Assembly (NCBI GenBank): GCA_017546665.1
Contig: JAFYSE010000039.1
Location: 21,065-85,064, forward strand
DNA: 64,000 bases
Direction of reading: 5' to 3'
From: Clostridia bacterium
Lineage (GTDB): Bacteria; Bacillota; Clostridia; Oscillospirales; Acutalibacteraceae
In this document: positions 52,065-63,091 of the stretch, piece after piece
Layout: the number at the start of each line of letters is the position of its first letter
How positions within the stretch are numbered: position 1 is the stretch's first letter
Notes under the pieces: model-generated
Database searches by the model: none
The model's input: only the letters and a program-made list of their open reading frames with translations
Told to the model about the DNA's origin: nothing
Position numbers and translations under genes: made by a program

Positions 52065-52726
52065 TGGCAGATAAAAAGTACTTTGATTTTACAGATTATG
52101 AAACTCATAAAGGTTTTAATCTTTATAGACCATTGAGCAACTTTTGTTGTAAAACTCGTGTTAAATTAGTTGTTGAGGGTGAAGAAAATATTGACCGTGA
52201 GGACGGATTCATTATCGCTGCAAATCATTCAATTATTTATGACCCTATTTTTATTGCGACAGCATCGAAAAAAAGATTGCTTCACTTTGTTGCAAAATAT
52301 GAAGCTTTTAAAAATCCACTTGCAAGAGCAGTGTTAACAAGTTGTAATGCGTTTCCTATTGTACGTGGAAAAGGTGATATGCAGGCAATCAATTATGCAA
52401 GTGACCTTGTAAAAAAAGGTAAGGCTCTTTGCATTTTCCCTGAGGGTACTCGTTCAAGAGATGGATATCCTAAAAAGGCTAAGTCGGGTGTTGGATTGAT
52501 TGCACGTAATGCACAATGTGATGTTGTACCTGCTGCAATCTGTGTTGAAGAAAGAGGAAAATTCGGCACAAGAGTTTTCGTTAAATTTGGTGAAGCAATT
52601 AAATATGAAGATATGAACTTTACTGAAGATGGTGGCACAAAGGAAAACAAAGAAGTAGCAAATATGATTATGGATAAAATTGTTCTTCTTTGGAGGGAGT
52701 GCAGAAAACAATGCAAGTCAAAATAA
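52064..52726 (+). CDS. plsC: 1-acyl-sn-glycerol-3-phosphate acyltransferase
   Basis: 220 residues. Acyltransferase motif I is NHSIIYDP (an HxxxxD box), motif III is FPEGTRSRDG. Makes phosphatidic acid from lysophosphatidic acid at the inner side of the membrane. No clear N-terminal membrane helix, the usual Clostridial form. The 3' end overlaps ispH/S1 by 16 bases. Confidence 0.95.
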   Translation: MADKKYFDFTDYETHKGFNLYRPLSNFCCKTRVKLVVEGEENIDREDGFIIAANHSIIYDPIFIATASKKRLLHFVAKYEAFKNPLARAVLTSCNAFPIVRGKGDMQAINYASDLVKKGKALCIFPEGTRSRDGYPKKAKSGVGLIARNAQCDVVPAAICVEERGKFGTRVFVKFGEAIKYEDMNFTEDGGTKENKEVANMIMDKIVLLWRECRKQCKSK

Positions 52727-54726
52727 CTCTTGCTAAAACTGCAGGATTCTGCTTTGGAGTTAATCGAGCAGTTAATATGCTCTATGATTTGGTAGATAAA
52801 GGTGAAAAGATTTCAACTTTTGGGCCGATTATACATAATCCACAGGTTATAAACGATTTATCCAACAAAGGCGTTAGTATTGTTGATGACATTACAAAGG
52901 CTACTGCCGACAGAAAAGTTGTTATTAGAACTCATGGAGTTGAAAAAGACGTTTTAAGTTATTGTAATTCAAATTCATTGGATTATATTGATGCTACTTG
53001 TCCATTTGTAAAGAAAATCCATAAAATAGTTGAAAAAAACTCAAGTGAAACAATGCCCGTTCTTATTGCTGGGGATAAAAATCATCCCGAGGTAGTTGGA
53101 ATAAAAAGCTATTGTGTTGGAGATTATTTCACCTTTAATTCTTGCGAAGAGCTTGAAGAAATTTTTTCAAAGAACAGTTTTAATATAGAAAAACCATTCA
53201 TTGTTGTTTCTCAAACAACTTTTAGCATAAAAGAGTGGAAAAAATGTGTAAAAATTATAAATTTATACTATACAAATGCAATTATTTTTGATACAATATG
53301 TAGTGCGACCGAAGAAAGACAGGCAGAAGCACTATTATTGTCTAAGAAAAATGACGCTATGATAATAGTAGGCGGTAGGACAAGTTCCAATACTGCAAAG
53401 CTTAAAGCAGTTTGTGAACCTAACTGCCCGACTTATTTGATTGAAACGGCTGACGAGCTTTTGGACATAGCTTTCGGTGATGTTCAATCAATAGGCGTTA
53501 CTGCGGGTGCATCGACCCCCGACAGTATAATTAAGGAGGTACTAAAAACTATGTCCGAGAAATTTGAAAACGCAAACACAATTAATATGGAGGAGACAGG
53601 CTTTGAGCAGATGCTTGAGGAATCATTAAGCAGTATGAGTTCTGACCAGAACGTTATCGGTACTGTTGTTGGTTTCACAGCAACTGAAATTCAGGTTGAA
53701 GTTGCAGGCAGAAAGCACACAGGCTATGTGTCTTTTGATGAATATAGTGATGACCCATCAGCTGACCCAAAAGCAGAGCTTAAAGTTGGCGATGAAATCA
53801 AACTTCGCATTATGAAGACAAATGATGTTGAAGGCACAATTAAGCTTTCAAAACGTCTTTATGACCGTGGTGCAATTTGGGAAAACATTGAAGCAGACGA
53901 TACAATCCACACAGGTGTTGTAACAGGTATCGTTGGTGACAACAAGGGTGTATTTGTTCAGAGCGGTGCTATTAAAGTTTTTGTTCCTGCATCTCTTGCG
54001 AAAATGAGAAAGAACGATTCTCTTGAAGACCTTATCAAGACAACTGTTGAATACAAAATCATCGAAGTTAACAAGATGAGAAGAAAAGTTGTTGGCTCAA
54101 TCCGTGAAGTTGCTGCTTCAAAGAAGAGAGAAATTGAAGATGCATTCTGGGCAAATGTTACTGAGGGTGCAGTTTATACAGGTACAGTAAGAAGCCTTAC
54201 AAACTATGGTGCATTCGTTGACCTTGGTGGTGTTGATGGTATGGTACATATCTCTGAACTTTCATGGCAGAGAATCAAGCATCCATCAGAAGTTGTTAAA
54301 GTTGGCGATGCTGTTGAAGTTTATGTTAAGGAACTTGACAGAGAAAACAAGAAAATCTCTCTTGGATACAAGAAGGTTGAAGACAATCCATGGGAAATCC
54401 TTAAGCGTGATTATCCGGTTGACAGTGAAGTTGAGGCTAAGATTGTTAGCCTTACAACATTCGGTGCATTCGCACAGATTATTCCTGGCGTAGATGGTCT
54501 TGTACATATCTCTCAGATTTCACATAAGCACATCGGAACACCTGCAGAAGTTCTTAAGGTTGGCGATGTTGTTAAAGCAAAGATTATGGAAATTGACTTT
54601 GACAAGAAGAGAGTAAGTCTTTCAATTAAGGCTCTCATCGAAGCTCCTGTTGAAGAAGTAGCTGTTGAAGAAGTTGTTGAAGAAGCAGTAGCTGAAGAAA
54701 CTGTTGAAGCTCCTGTTGAAGAATAA
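52711..54726 (+). CDS. ispH: IspH-ribosomal protein S1 fusion
   Basis: 671 residues. The first 280 are IspH (HMBPP reductase of the MEP isoprenoid pathway): three [4Fe-4S] cysteines, Cys14 in GFCFGVNRAV, Cys97 in DATCPFVKK and Cys197 in TICSATEERQ, plus RTHG, SQTTFS and TAGASTPD. From about 313 four S1 RNA-binding repeats follow (VIGTVVGFTATEI, IHTGVVTGIVGDNKGVFV, VYTGTVRSLTNYGAFVDLG, VEAKIVSLTTFGAFAQI). The end is a low-complexity VEE/APVEE repeat. This fusion is known from Clostridia. Start ATG 52711 with GGAGGGAG upstream. Confidence 0.97.
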   Translation: MQVKITLAKTAGFCFGVNRAVNMLYDLVDKGEKISTFGPIIHNPQVINDLSNKGVSIVDDITKATADRKVVIRTHGVEKDVLSYCNSNSLDYIDATCPFVKKIHKIVEKNSSETMPVLIAGDKNHPEVVGIKSYCVGDYFTFNSCEELEEIFSKNSFNIEKPFIVVSQTTFSIKEWKKCVKIINLYYTNAIIFDTICSATEERQAEALLLSKKNDAMIIVGGRTSSNTAKLKAVCEPNCPTYLIETADELLDIAFGDVQSIGVTAGASTPDSIIKEVLKTMSEKFENANTINMEETGFEQMLEESLSSMSSDQNVIGTVVGFTATEIQVEVAGRKHTGYVSFDEYSDDPSADPKAELKVGDEIKLRIMKTNDVEGTIKLSKRLYDRGAIWENIEADDTIHTGVVTGIVGDNKGVFVQSGAIKVFVPASLAKMRKNDSLEDLIKTTVEYKIIEVNKMRRKVVGSIREVAASKKREIEDAFWANVTEGAVYTGTVRSLTNYGAFVDLGGVDGMVHISELSWQRIKHPSEVVKVGDAVEVYVKELDRENKKISLGYKKVEDNPWEILKRDYPVDSEVEAKIVSLTTFGAFAQIIPGVDGLVHISQISHKHIGTPAEVLKVGDVVKAKIMEIDFDKKRVSLSIKALIEAPVEEVAVEEVVEEAVAEETVEAPVEE

Positions 54727-54760
54727 TTAAATCGGCATTAAGGCCGTAATGTAATTAATC

Positions 54761-54800
54761 AGGTCAGATGATGCAAAAAACATTGTCTGACCTTTTTTTA
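54761..54800 (+). terminator. terminator of the cmk-ispH/S1 unit
   Basis: AGGTCAGATGATG (54761-54773) pairs with CATTGTCTGACCT (54781-54793) apart from one mismatch, followed by TTTTTTT. Confidence 0.93.
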
Positions 54801-54820
54801 TCATTTATGAGGTAATTATT

Positions 54821-56533
54821 ATGAAAAAAGGTTTAGCTGTATTATCCGGACTTACTGCTGCACTTGGTGGTGGCATTGTATATCTCAAGAAAAAAGATAT
54901 ATGTCCTAAATGTGAGATGAAAAAGCTTCTTGCAAAAACACAGATTCATTATACAAAGGATGAATTATACAATAATGGTGCAGCTCTTACACCACCAATG
55001 GGTTGGTCAAGCTGGAACATTTTTCGCCATAATATCAATGAGAATGTTATTCTCGATATTGCAAAGGCTGTTAAGGAATCTGGTTTGGCAGATGCAGGAT
55101 ATATATATATTAACCTTGATGACTGTTGGCAATCGTCAATGCGTGATGAAAATGGTAAAATGCAAGGTGATTTTTCAACATTTCCACATGGAATAAAATG
55201 GTTGGTTGAACAGATAAATGCATTAGGTTTAAAAGTAGGTATTTATTCATCAAACGGAACACTCACTTGTGAAGATTTACCTGCATCACTTTATAATGAG
55301 CAGACAGATGCAGAAACTTTTGCAGAATGGGGTATTGAATATTTTAAATATGACTATTGTCATCATATACTTATTCCAACTGATGCACCATATATTGATA
55401 GTATTTCAATAGTGGGTAAGGATATGGAAAACGAACTCGTATTTAAAGCAAAAGATGCTGTGCTTAAAGGTGAAGCAAAAGTTGTAAATGAACACGATGG
55501 CAAAACCTATGTAAAAGGACTTTGCAGCGGTTTAGGAACTATTGAATTTAATAATATTGAAGTTCCTGAAGATGGTGAGTATATTTTTACTCTCATTATG
55601 CGTAAAAACACCTGTAAAGGTCAATTCTGTGTCGTTACAGTAAATGGAACAGATAAATATGATTTCCTTATTGCTGAACAAAAGGCGTTCTCTCGTGAAG
55701 GCAGACGACAGATTAAAATTAATCTTAAAGCAGGAATCAATACAATTTCAATTACTAATCCTGTTGCTTCTCCAATGGATAGTGCTGCCATGCAGTATGA
55801 AAAAATGGGCAGAGAACTTGTAAAAGCAACAAAGAAATTTGCCGAAGAAAATAATTGTGAAGAAAAGAAAATCCTTTATTCAATTTGTGAATGGGGATGG
55901 AATAAGCCTTGGAAGTGGGGCGGAAAAGCAGGTAATATATGGCGAACAACTCCTGATATTCAACCTGTATGGGGCTCAATTCTTGGTATATATGAAGTTA
56001 ATGTTAAACTCTCACAATATGCTTGTCCTGGTGCTTTCAATGACCCTGATATGCTTGAAGTAGGTAACGGAAAACTTACCTATGAAGAGAATAAATCTCA
56101 TTTCACGTTATGGTCTATGATGGCTGCACCACTTATTTTGGGTAACGATATTAGAACATTTATTAAAGAAGATGGTACTGTTGATAAAAATAACAAGGTA
56201 TTGCAGATTCTTACAAATAAAGATGTTATTGCTGTTAATCAGGATAAACTTGGCATCCAATGCAAGAGAATTAAGTCAGGCTTAAAGGATGTTCTTGTTA
56301 AACCACTTGAGAATAATGAAGTTGCAGTTTGCTTCTTTAATAAAACTAATTCAAATGTGCAAATGACTTGTAATATGGCAGATATTCATAATGTTGTTGA
56401 AGTGACATTACCAAAAGCAGAATCATATAACTGTAAAGAACTTTGGTACAAAACCGAAGAAACTATTACTGATAAAATCACTACAACAGTTGCACCGCAT
56501 GGAGTTAAAATATTTAAGATTTCTTGTAATTAA
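54821..56533 (+). CDS. GH27 alpha-galactosidase with inserted beta domain
   Basis: 570 residues. After an N-terminal hydrophobic segment (MKKGLAVLSGLTAALGGGIVYL) the GH27 barrel starts at TPPMGWSSWNIF; NLDDCW and the nucleophile Asp178 (EYFKYDYC) follow. The general acid is probably Asp379 in WRTTPDI; FNDPDMLEVGN is near 406-416. Residues about 190-320 interrupt the barrel with a beta-rich module (FKAKDAVLKGEAKV, LGTIEFNNIEVPEDGEYIFTLIMR, LKAGINTISITN) like a CBM35/CBM6 sugar-binding domain. A C-terminal beta domain closes the protein. It would free galactose from alpha-galactosides, matching the GalE route. Cell location is uncertain. Confidence 0.93.
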   Translation: MKKGLAVLSGLTAALGGGIVYLKKKDICPKCEMKKLLAKTQIHYTKDELYNNGAALTPPMGWSSWNIFRHNINENVILDIAKAVKESGLADAGYIYINLDDCWQSSMRDENGKMQGDFSTFPHGIKWLVEQINALGLKVGIYSSNGTLTCEDLPASLYNEQTDAETFAEWGIEYFKYDYCHHILIPTDAPYIDSISIVGKDMENELVFKAKDAVLKGEAKVVNEHDGKTYVKGLCSGLGTIEFNNIEVPEDGEYIFTLIMRKNTCKGQFCVVTVNGTDKYDFLIAEQKAFSREGRRQIKINLKAGINTISITNPVASPMDSAAMQYEKMGRELVKATKKFAEENNCEEKKILYSICEWGWNKPWKWGGKAGNIWRTTPDIQPVWGSILGIYEVNVKLSQYACPGAFNDPDMLEVGNGKLTYEENKSHFTLWSMMAAPLILGNDIRTFIKEDGTVDKNNKVLQILTNKDVIAVNQDKLGIQCKRIKSGLKDVLVKPLENNEVAVCFFNKTNSNVQMTCNMADIHNVVEVTLPKAESYNCKELWYKTEETITDKITTTVAPHGVKIFKISCN

Positions 56534-56909
56534 GAAGCTTTTCTATAAAATAAAAAAATGCGAAGATTGTCATTGATAAGGTAAACCAACAAATAGAAAA
56601 ACTTAGTGAAATTTGCCCTAAAATATTTGCAGGCATACCAGTATAATCCCATACTGAAAAGTTGTAGATTTTGTTAACGATTATACCAACAGTAAATTCA
56701 AGAGTAGTTATTATTCCACATCCAATTAAGGATTTAATAATAATCGGCATTGTTGGAAATACTTTGTGTATTAAGTAAAGGGATAATATTGCAGTACCAC
56801 CAGTAATAACCATAGACCAATGTGTAAAACCGCGAAATGCAACTTCAATGACACCATATCCAAAACCACCAAAGAGAAACAAAAAAATATATTTTTCAAA
56901 TCCTATCAT
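56514..56909 (-). CDS. putative CmpB-type membrane protein (PF06541-like)
   Basis: 131 residues, four hydrophobic segments. KYIFLFLFGGFGYGVIEVAFRGFTHWSMVITGG and NFSVWDYTGMPANILGQISLSFSICWFTLS are typical of the short PF06541 family, annotated as putative ABC-transporter permease CmpB but without tested function. Start at 56909 with a GGTGATAAG site; an earlier in-frame ATG at 56927 has no good site. The stop overlaps the 3' end of the GH27 gene by 20 bases, convergent. Confidence 0.85.
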   Translation of the reverse strand: MIGFEKYIFLFLFGGFGYGVIEVAFRGFTHWSMVITGGTAILSLYLIHKVFPTMPIIIKSLIGCGIITTLEFTVGIIVNKIYNFSVWDYTGMPANILGQISLSFSICWFTLSMTIFAFFYFIEKLLNYKKS

Positions 56910-56955
56910 CTTATCACCAGAATACATTATTCCCTGAATGATAAGTTTTATTTAG

Positions 56956-58956
<2,001 letters not shown>

Positions 58957-58957
58957 C

Positions 58958-58985
58958 AAAAGGACGGTTTAAACCGTCCTTTTTA
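58958..58985. terminator. bidirectional terminator between ligA and the kinase gene
   Basis: AAAAGGACGGTTT (58958-58970) and AAACCGTCCTTTT (58971-58983) form a continuous palindrome ending in T residues. It overlaps the end of the minus-strand kinase gene. Confidence 0.9.
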
Positions 58986-59883
58986 GTTTGTTCTTTTTAA
59001 CTTGTTTAATAAGTTTTCTTGACCTCATTTTAATATAACTGATTGTGTCAATTTCACCCAATCTCATCCACCAGTCAATTTCATTACATAGTGCATAAAG
59101 TTCAACTTTTAAATCACAATATTTACTTACATTTACTCGATTTTTATATTGTTTATATAACTTTAGTTTTTCACCAAGACCCAAAGTCAAACAGAACAGT
59201 TCGTATTCAGGTTCAACAAATCTTGTGCTAAAAGGGTCAATGACACCTGCAATTTCAGCTTTTTCTGTGTCAAAAATCATATTTGGTGTCCAAAAATCGC
59301 CGTGTGAAAGACAAGGAATATTCTCAACATTATCAAAAATCTCATCAAAATTGATTTTAATAAGATTCAATGCTTTAAATATCTTTTTATTAAGCTCACC
59401 ATTATTATGTTTGTCACTTGCAAATGTGTATATTTTTTCAAAAAATTCTTTATAGTATTCTTTCCATGAATTATAGGTCGGATTATCAAAATCACCAAAT
59501 TTATCATTGTGAACACTTTGCATGTCAATAAAGCAATCAATAATGTTATTTGCAAGGTGTTTTTTATCTTTGATATGCTTAAGTTTTAATGTTCTGCCAC
59601 TTACACCATCAATAAATTCCATACCAAGATATGAAATGCTGTCTTTTTTTGTAAGGAAATATGTTTCAGGGATTTTAAAACTAACATTCTTGCGTAAAAA
59701 CTCGTTCATGTTCTTTTCTTCGCACATCAGTTTATAATGTTTACTTATCTTGACAATAAGTTGAAAAGGGAAATTAGAAAATTCAACACAATAGCAGGTT
59801 GCGGTAGCACCGTTTCCGACAGAAGATACATTTATAACAGTTGTATTTAATTGTTCTTCAACTATTGCTTTGATTTTATCCAT
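58969..59883 (-). CDS. APH/choline kinase-like phosphotransferase
   Basis: 304 residues. Protein-kinase-like fold of the aminoglycoside phosphotransferase group: N-lobe VSSVGNGATATCYCVEF and the VKISK lysine, catalytic loop LSHGDFWTPNMIFD (HxD...N) and the metal-binding IDP in IAGVIDPFS. Substrate unknown; the family ranges over choline, fructosamine, homoserine and antibiotics, and there is no sign of an antibiotic-specific subgroup. It follows the RluA-type gene by 2 bases on the minus strand. Confidence 0.85.
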   Translation of the reverse strand: MDKIKAIVEEQLNTTVINVSSVGNGATATCYCVEFSNFPFQLIVKISKHYKLMCEEKNMNEFLRKNVSFKIPETYFLTKKDSISYLGMEFIDGVSGRTLKLKHIKDKKHLANNIIDCFIDMQSVHNDKFGDFDNPTYNSWKEYYKEFFEKIYTFASDKHNNGELNKKIFKALNLIKINFDEIFDNVENIPCLSHGDFWTPNMIFDTEKAEIAGVIDPFSTRFVEPEYELFCLTLGLGEKLKLYKQYKNRVNVSKYCDLKVELYALCNEIDWWMRLGEIDTISYIKMRSRKLIKQVKKNKLKRTV

Positions 59884-59885
59884 AA

Positions 59886-60848
59886 TTATAATCCCTTATT
59901 ATAAAACTCATCCTTAAACCACACATCGCTAACTTCAAATTCTTTGTGATTTAAGTAGTCAAGTATTCCTGCACCTGTTGTGAAATCAAATACAAGTTTG
60001 TATGAATATAAAAACTGCTTTTTGTAGCCGTATTTCTTATTTTGAGCATTAGTGCCATATTTTCCATCACCTAAAAGGGGATGACCTATTGATGCAAAAT
60101 GTGCTCTGATTTGATGTGTACGACCTGTAAGCAACTCAACTTCAACAAGACTTAATTCACCATCAGTATCAATTACACTGTACTTTGTGCGAATTTCCTT
60201 TGAATCATCCATTTTCTTTTTAGAGACAGTGACCTTGTTCTTATTTTCGTCTTTTACAAGATAGCCTTCCAAAAGACCACTCTTTTTCTTGATTTCACCG
60301 TGAACAATGCAAAGATAAAACTTGTGTAATTCTCGGTCTTTCATTTTCTGGTTGAGAATACGAAGAGTTTCAGCATTTTTTGCAGCAATAACAATACCAC
60401 CTGTGTTACGGTCAATACGGTTTACAAGAGATGGTACAAATGAGTTTTCGTCATCAGGCTTATATTCGCCAATTTCATAAAGATAACGCTTTATTCGGCC
60501 AATAAGGGTGTCAATATATTCGTTGTCATCAGGGTGGGAGAGTATGCCAACTTTTTTGTCACAAAGAATAATATTTTCGTCTTCATAAATTATGTTGAGA
60601 CTCTTTGAAGCCTTTAAAAAATCATATTTTTCAGGTGCTTTTTCAAAAAACTCATCATTTATATACATATCAACAACATCACCAATATTAAGGCGTGTTG
60701 ATATATCAGCACGTTTTCCGTTTACCTTAATTCGCTTAATACGAATATACTTATATAAAAGTGTTTTAGGCAAAAGTGGAACACTTTTCGTAATGAATTT
60801 ATCAAGACGCTGGTCAGCATCATTTTTATTAATTGTAAAACTCTTCAT
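59886..60848 (-). CDS. RluA-family pseudouridine synthase
   Basis: 320 residues. N-terminal S4 RNA-binding domain (DQRLDKFITKSVPLLPKTLLYKYIRIKRIKVNGKRAD), then the RluA catalytic domain with the Asp in NRIDRNTGGIVIAAKNAE (most members read HRLDRxTSG), KFYLCIVHGEI and LLTGRTHQIRAHFASIGHPLLGDGKYG. Converts uridines of 23S rRNA or tRNA to pseudouridine; the target site cannot be inferred. Start ATG 60848 with GAGGTG upstream. Promoter at 60876-60904 on the minus strand. Confidence 0.95.
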   Translation of the reverse strand: MKSFTINKNDADQRLDKFITKSVPLLPKTLLYKYIRIKRIKVNGKRADISTRLNIGDVVDMYINDEFFEKAPEKYDFLKASKSLNIIYEDENIILCDKKVGILSHPDDNEYIDTLIGRIKRYLYEIGEYKPDDENSFVPSLVNRIDRNTGGIVIAAKNAETLRILNQKMKDRELHKFYLCIVHGEIKKKSGLLEGYLVKDENKNKVTVSKKKMDDSKEIRTKYSVIDTDGELSLVEVELLTGRTHQIRAHFASIGHPLLGDGKYGTNAQNKKYGYKKQFLYSYKLVFDFTTGAGILDYLNHKEFEVSDVWFKDEFYNKGL

Positions 60849-60875
60849 TTTTACACCTCAAAATTATTTCAACTT

Positions 60876-60904
60876 AATATACCATAACTTAAATCCTATT
60901 TCAA
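60876..60904 (-). promoter_or_regulatory. SigA-type promoter of the RluA-type gene with flanking direct repeats
   Basis: Minus strand TTGAAA (60904-60899), 17-base spacer, TATATT (60881-60876). Two copies of TATTTCAACTT (plus-strand reading) lie at 60865-60875 and 60897-60907, 32 bases apart: one on the -35 box and one over the predicted start point. Confidence 0.65.
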
Positions 60905-60950
60905 CTTGAAAGTTTGAATAATTTATTATAGAATTAGTAAGGTGATTAAA

Positions 60951-61475
60951 ATGAACATAAATAAAACACATTATAAAATATTAAGTGAGCCCAAAAAACT
61001 TTATCTTAATATGACAACTCTTGAGATTCGTCAAAAATTGAATGTGGCTTTTAAAAATCCAACTGCCGAAGATGATTTAACAGGAATTTTTGGTAAGTTT
61101 TATAAGCTTGATAGAATGTATAAAGTAAAATATATTTACACAAGAAATAAGCAACTTCAACCGATGACTTTTGAGAGATATCACTATTTATTAGATGTGG
61201 GTGAGGATAGTCAAGGCTCTTTTATTGAATATGCGATGGTTTACGATAAACTTTATGACCCAATTATTAGACTTGTTTACATTCTTGCAGTTTGTGCAGT
61301 TTTAGCGTACTTATTTTATAGTTATAAAGTAGGCACTATGAATGTTTTTTCTGCAAGTGTATTGGGAATTCTTCTTGCATCGTCGGTTATTCTGGTTTTT
61401 AAGAAAGGAAAGGAAACACAGGAAGAGTGTGCCAAAGCAGAAAAATTATTATTAAATCTTATTGCAGATATGTAA
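60951..61475 (+). CDS. membrane protein of unknown function
   Basis: 174 residues, not recognised. Residues 1-105 are soluble and positively charged, with a helix/strand pattern (HYKILSEPKKLYLNMTTLEIRQKLNVAFKN, LTGIFGKFYKLDRMYKVKYIYTRNK), then two membrane helices (about 108-127 and 134-149) and a short acidic end. ATG 60951 has AAGGTGATT upstream. It stands alone between the RluA-type gene and the ABC transporter promoter. Probably real by start site and codon texture. Confidence 0.75.
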   Translation: MNINKTHYKILSEPKKLYLNMTTLEIRQKLNVAFKNPTAEDDLTGIFGKFYKLDRMYKVKYIYTRNKQLQPMTFERYHYLLDVGEDSQGSFIEYAMVYDKLYDPIIRLVYILAVCAVLAYLFYSYKVGTMNVFSASVLGILLASSVILVFKKGKETQEECAKAEKLLLNLIADM

Positions 61476-61481
61476 TATTAG

Positions 61482-61510
61482 TTGACAAAACAGATTTAAT
61501 ATTGTATTAT
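61482..61510 (+). promoter_or_regulatory. SigA-type promoter of the amino-acid ABC transporter operon
   Basis: TTGACA (61482-61487), 17-base spacer, TATTAT (61505-61510), 44 bases before the start codon. Confidence 0.75.
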
Positions 61511-61554
61511 ACTAACGTGTTAACACTTTAATATACTAAAAAGGAGTTATTATT

Positions 61555-62364
61555 ATGAAAATGAAAAAAATTCTTGCTGTCCTTATGGCAGTGCTTATGG
61601 TTGCTCTTTGCTTCTCAGCTTGTGGAGATAAGAATACTGATGAACCAAAGAAACCTACAATCGTTGTTGGTTACACACTTTACCCACCAATGAATTATCT
61701 TGACGAAAATAATAATCTTGTTGGTTTTGATACAGACCTTGCAAAAGCTGTTTTTGAAAACCTTGGTTATGAAGTTATCTTCAAGGAAATTTCTTGGGAT
61801 GCTAAATATACTGACTTAGCATCAGGCACAATCGACTGTATTTGGAATGGCTTCACATGTAATACAGCGGATGACGATGGTGTTCTTCGTGCAGACAAGG
61901 TTGATTTCTCATATAACTATATGGAAAATCGTCAGGTAGTTGTTGTTAAGAATGATGCAAATATTACATCTGCAGAAGACCTTAAGGGCAAATTAGGTGT
62001 TGCTGAAGCAGGTTCAGCTGGCGAAACTTATGCAAAAGGTTTTGAAGGTGCTACATATAAAGGCTTTATTAAGCAAACAGAAGCATTGTATGAAGTAAAG
62101 ATGGGAACAGCTGATTTTGCAGTTGTTGATGCTCAGCTTGCAAAGAGTTATGCAGGTAAAGGTGACTATGCTAACCTTGTAATCGTTGATGCTCTTTCAA
62201 GTGATGTTGAGTACTATGCAGTTGGTTTTGAAAAGGGTAGTGACCTTACAGCAAAGGTTAACGGACAGTTTGTTGCATTAGCAGCTGACGGCACTATTGC
62301 AAAACTTGCTGAAAAATATGGTGTTACAAACACAACAATCACAGATTTTTCTGACCAGAAATAA
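61555..62364 (+). CDS. polar amino-acid ABC transporter, substrate-binding lipoprotein
   Basis: 269 residues. Lipoprotein signal MKMKKILAVLMAVLMVALCFSAC with the lipid cysteine at 23. The rest is a PBPb-type (SBP_bac_3) domain: IVVGYTLYPPMNYLDENNNLVGFDTDLAKAV, ASGTIDCIWNGFT, LKGKLGVAEAGSAGE and VDAQLAKSY. Binds an amino acid and delivers it to the permease encoded next. AAGGAGTT precedes ATG 61555. First gene of a complete three-gene operon. Confidence 0.96.
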   Translation: MKMKKILAVLMAVLMVALCFSACGDKNTDEPKKPTIVVGYTLYPPMNYLDENNNLVGFDTDLAKAVFENLGYEVIFKEISWDAKYTDLASGTIDCIWNGFTCNTADDDGVLRADKVDFSYNYMENRQVVVVKNDANITSAEDLKGKLGVAEAGSAGETYAKGFEGATYKGFIKQTEALYEVKMGTADFAVVDAQLAKSYAGKGDYANLVIVDALSSDVEYYAVGFEKGSDLTAKVNGQFVALAADGTIAKLAEKYGVTNTTITDFSDQK

Positions 62365-62392
62365 TCAAATTTAATCTCTTGGAGTTTATTTT

Positions 62393-63088
62393 ATGTCTTT
62401 TTTAGAAGTCACAGCATTTTTGTTTGACGGCTTTAAAATATCTCTGCTTATCTTTGCGGTGACGCTGCTTTGCGGCGCACCGCTTGGTTTGCCTATAGCC
62501 TTTTGTTCAATGAGCCGATTCAAACCTGTAAAAGCAATATCAAAAGTAATCGTATGGATTGTCAGAGGTATCCCTCTGATGCTCCAGATTTTTATTATCT
62601 ATTATGTTCCCGGATTATTGTTTAATTATCAATTATTCGGCCAGATAGACAGATATATGTATATTGAATACGGCATAATGGATATGGGACGAATTGTAGC
62701 AGTTTTAATTGCATTCTCAATCAACTATGCTTGCTATTTTTCAGAAATTTATCGTGGTGGTATTGAGAGTATCTCAAAAGGTCAGTATGAGGCGGGTTAT
62801 GTCCTCGGCCTTACAAAATCACAGATTTTCAGAAAAATCATTTTAAAACAGGTTATACAGAGAATCGTTCCACCAATGTCAAATGAAATCATTACATTGA
62901 TAAAGGATACAGCACTTGCAAACTGTATTATGGTTTGTGAAATTATAAAGAATGCAAAGGAACTTGCAGCAACAAAAGCTATGATTTGGCCATTGTTCTT
63001 TACAGGCGTATTCTATTTAATTTTCGTTGGTTTGCTTACAATACTTTTAGGCAAAGCAGAAAAAAAACTCAGTTATTTCAGGAGTTAA
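62393..63088 (+). CDS. polar amino-acid ABC transporter, permease
   Basis: 231 residues with about five membrane helices and the HisM-type permease signature: GIPLMLQIFIIYYVPGLL, ACYFSEIYRGGIESISKGQYEAGYVLGLTKSQIFRKIILKQ (EAA loop, contacts the ATPase) and PPMSNEIITLIKDTALANCI. It likely works as a homodimer since only one permease gene is present. The gap to the binding protein is 28 bases, with TTGGAG as start site. Confidence 0.96.
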   Translation: MSFLEVTAFLFDGFKISLLIFAVTLLCGAPLGLPIAFCSMSRFKPVKAISKVIVWIVRGIPLMLQIFIIYYVPGLLFNYQLFGQIDRYMYIEYGIMDMGRIVAVLIAFSINYACYFSEIYRGGIESISKGQYEAGYVLGLTKSQIFRKIILKQVIQRIVPPMSNEIITLIKDTALANCIMVCEIIKNAKELAATKAMIWPLFFTGVFYLIFVGLLTILLGKAEKKLSYFRS

Positions 63089-63091
63089 GTT

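Noticed and set aside
54600-54726. Tandem DNA repeat at the end of ispH/S1
   Set aside because: It is the coding of the acidic VEE/APVEE tail rather than an independent repeat element.
58969-59883. Antibiotic resistance (aminoglycoside phosphotransferase)
   Set aside because: Only the general kinase fold is shared; nothing in the sequence or neighbours points to an antibiotic substrate.
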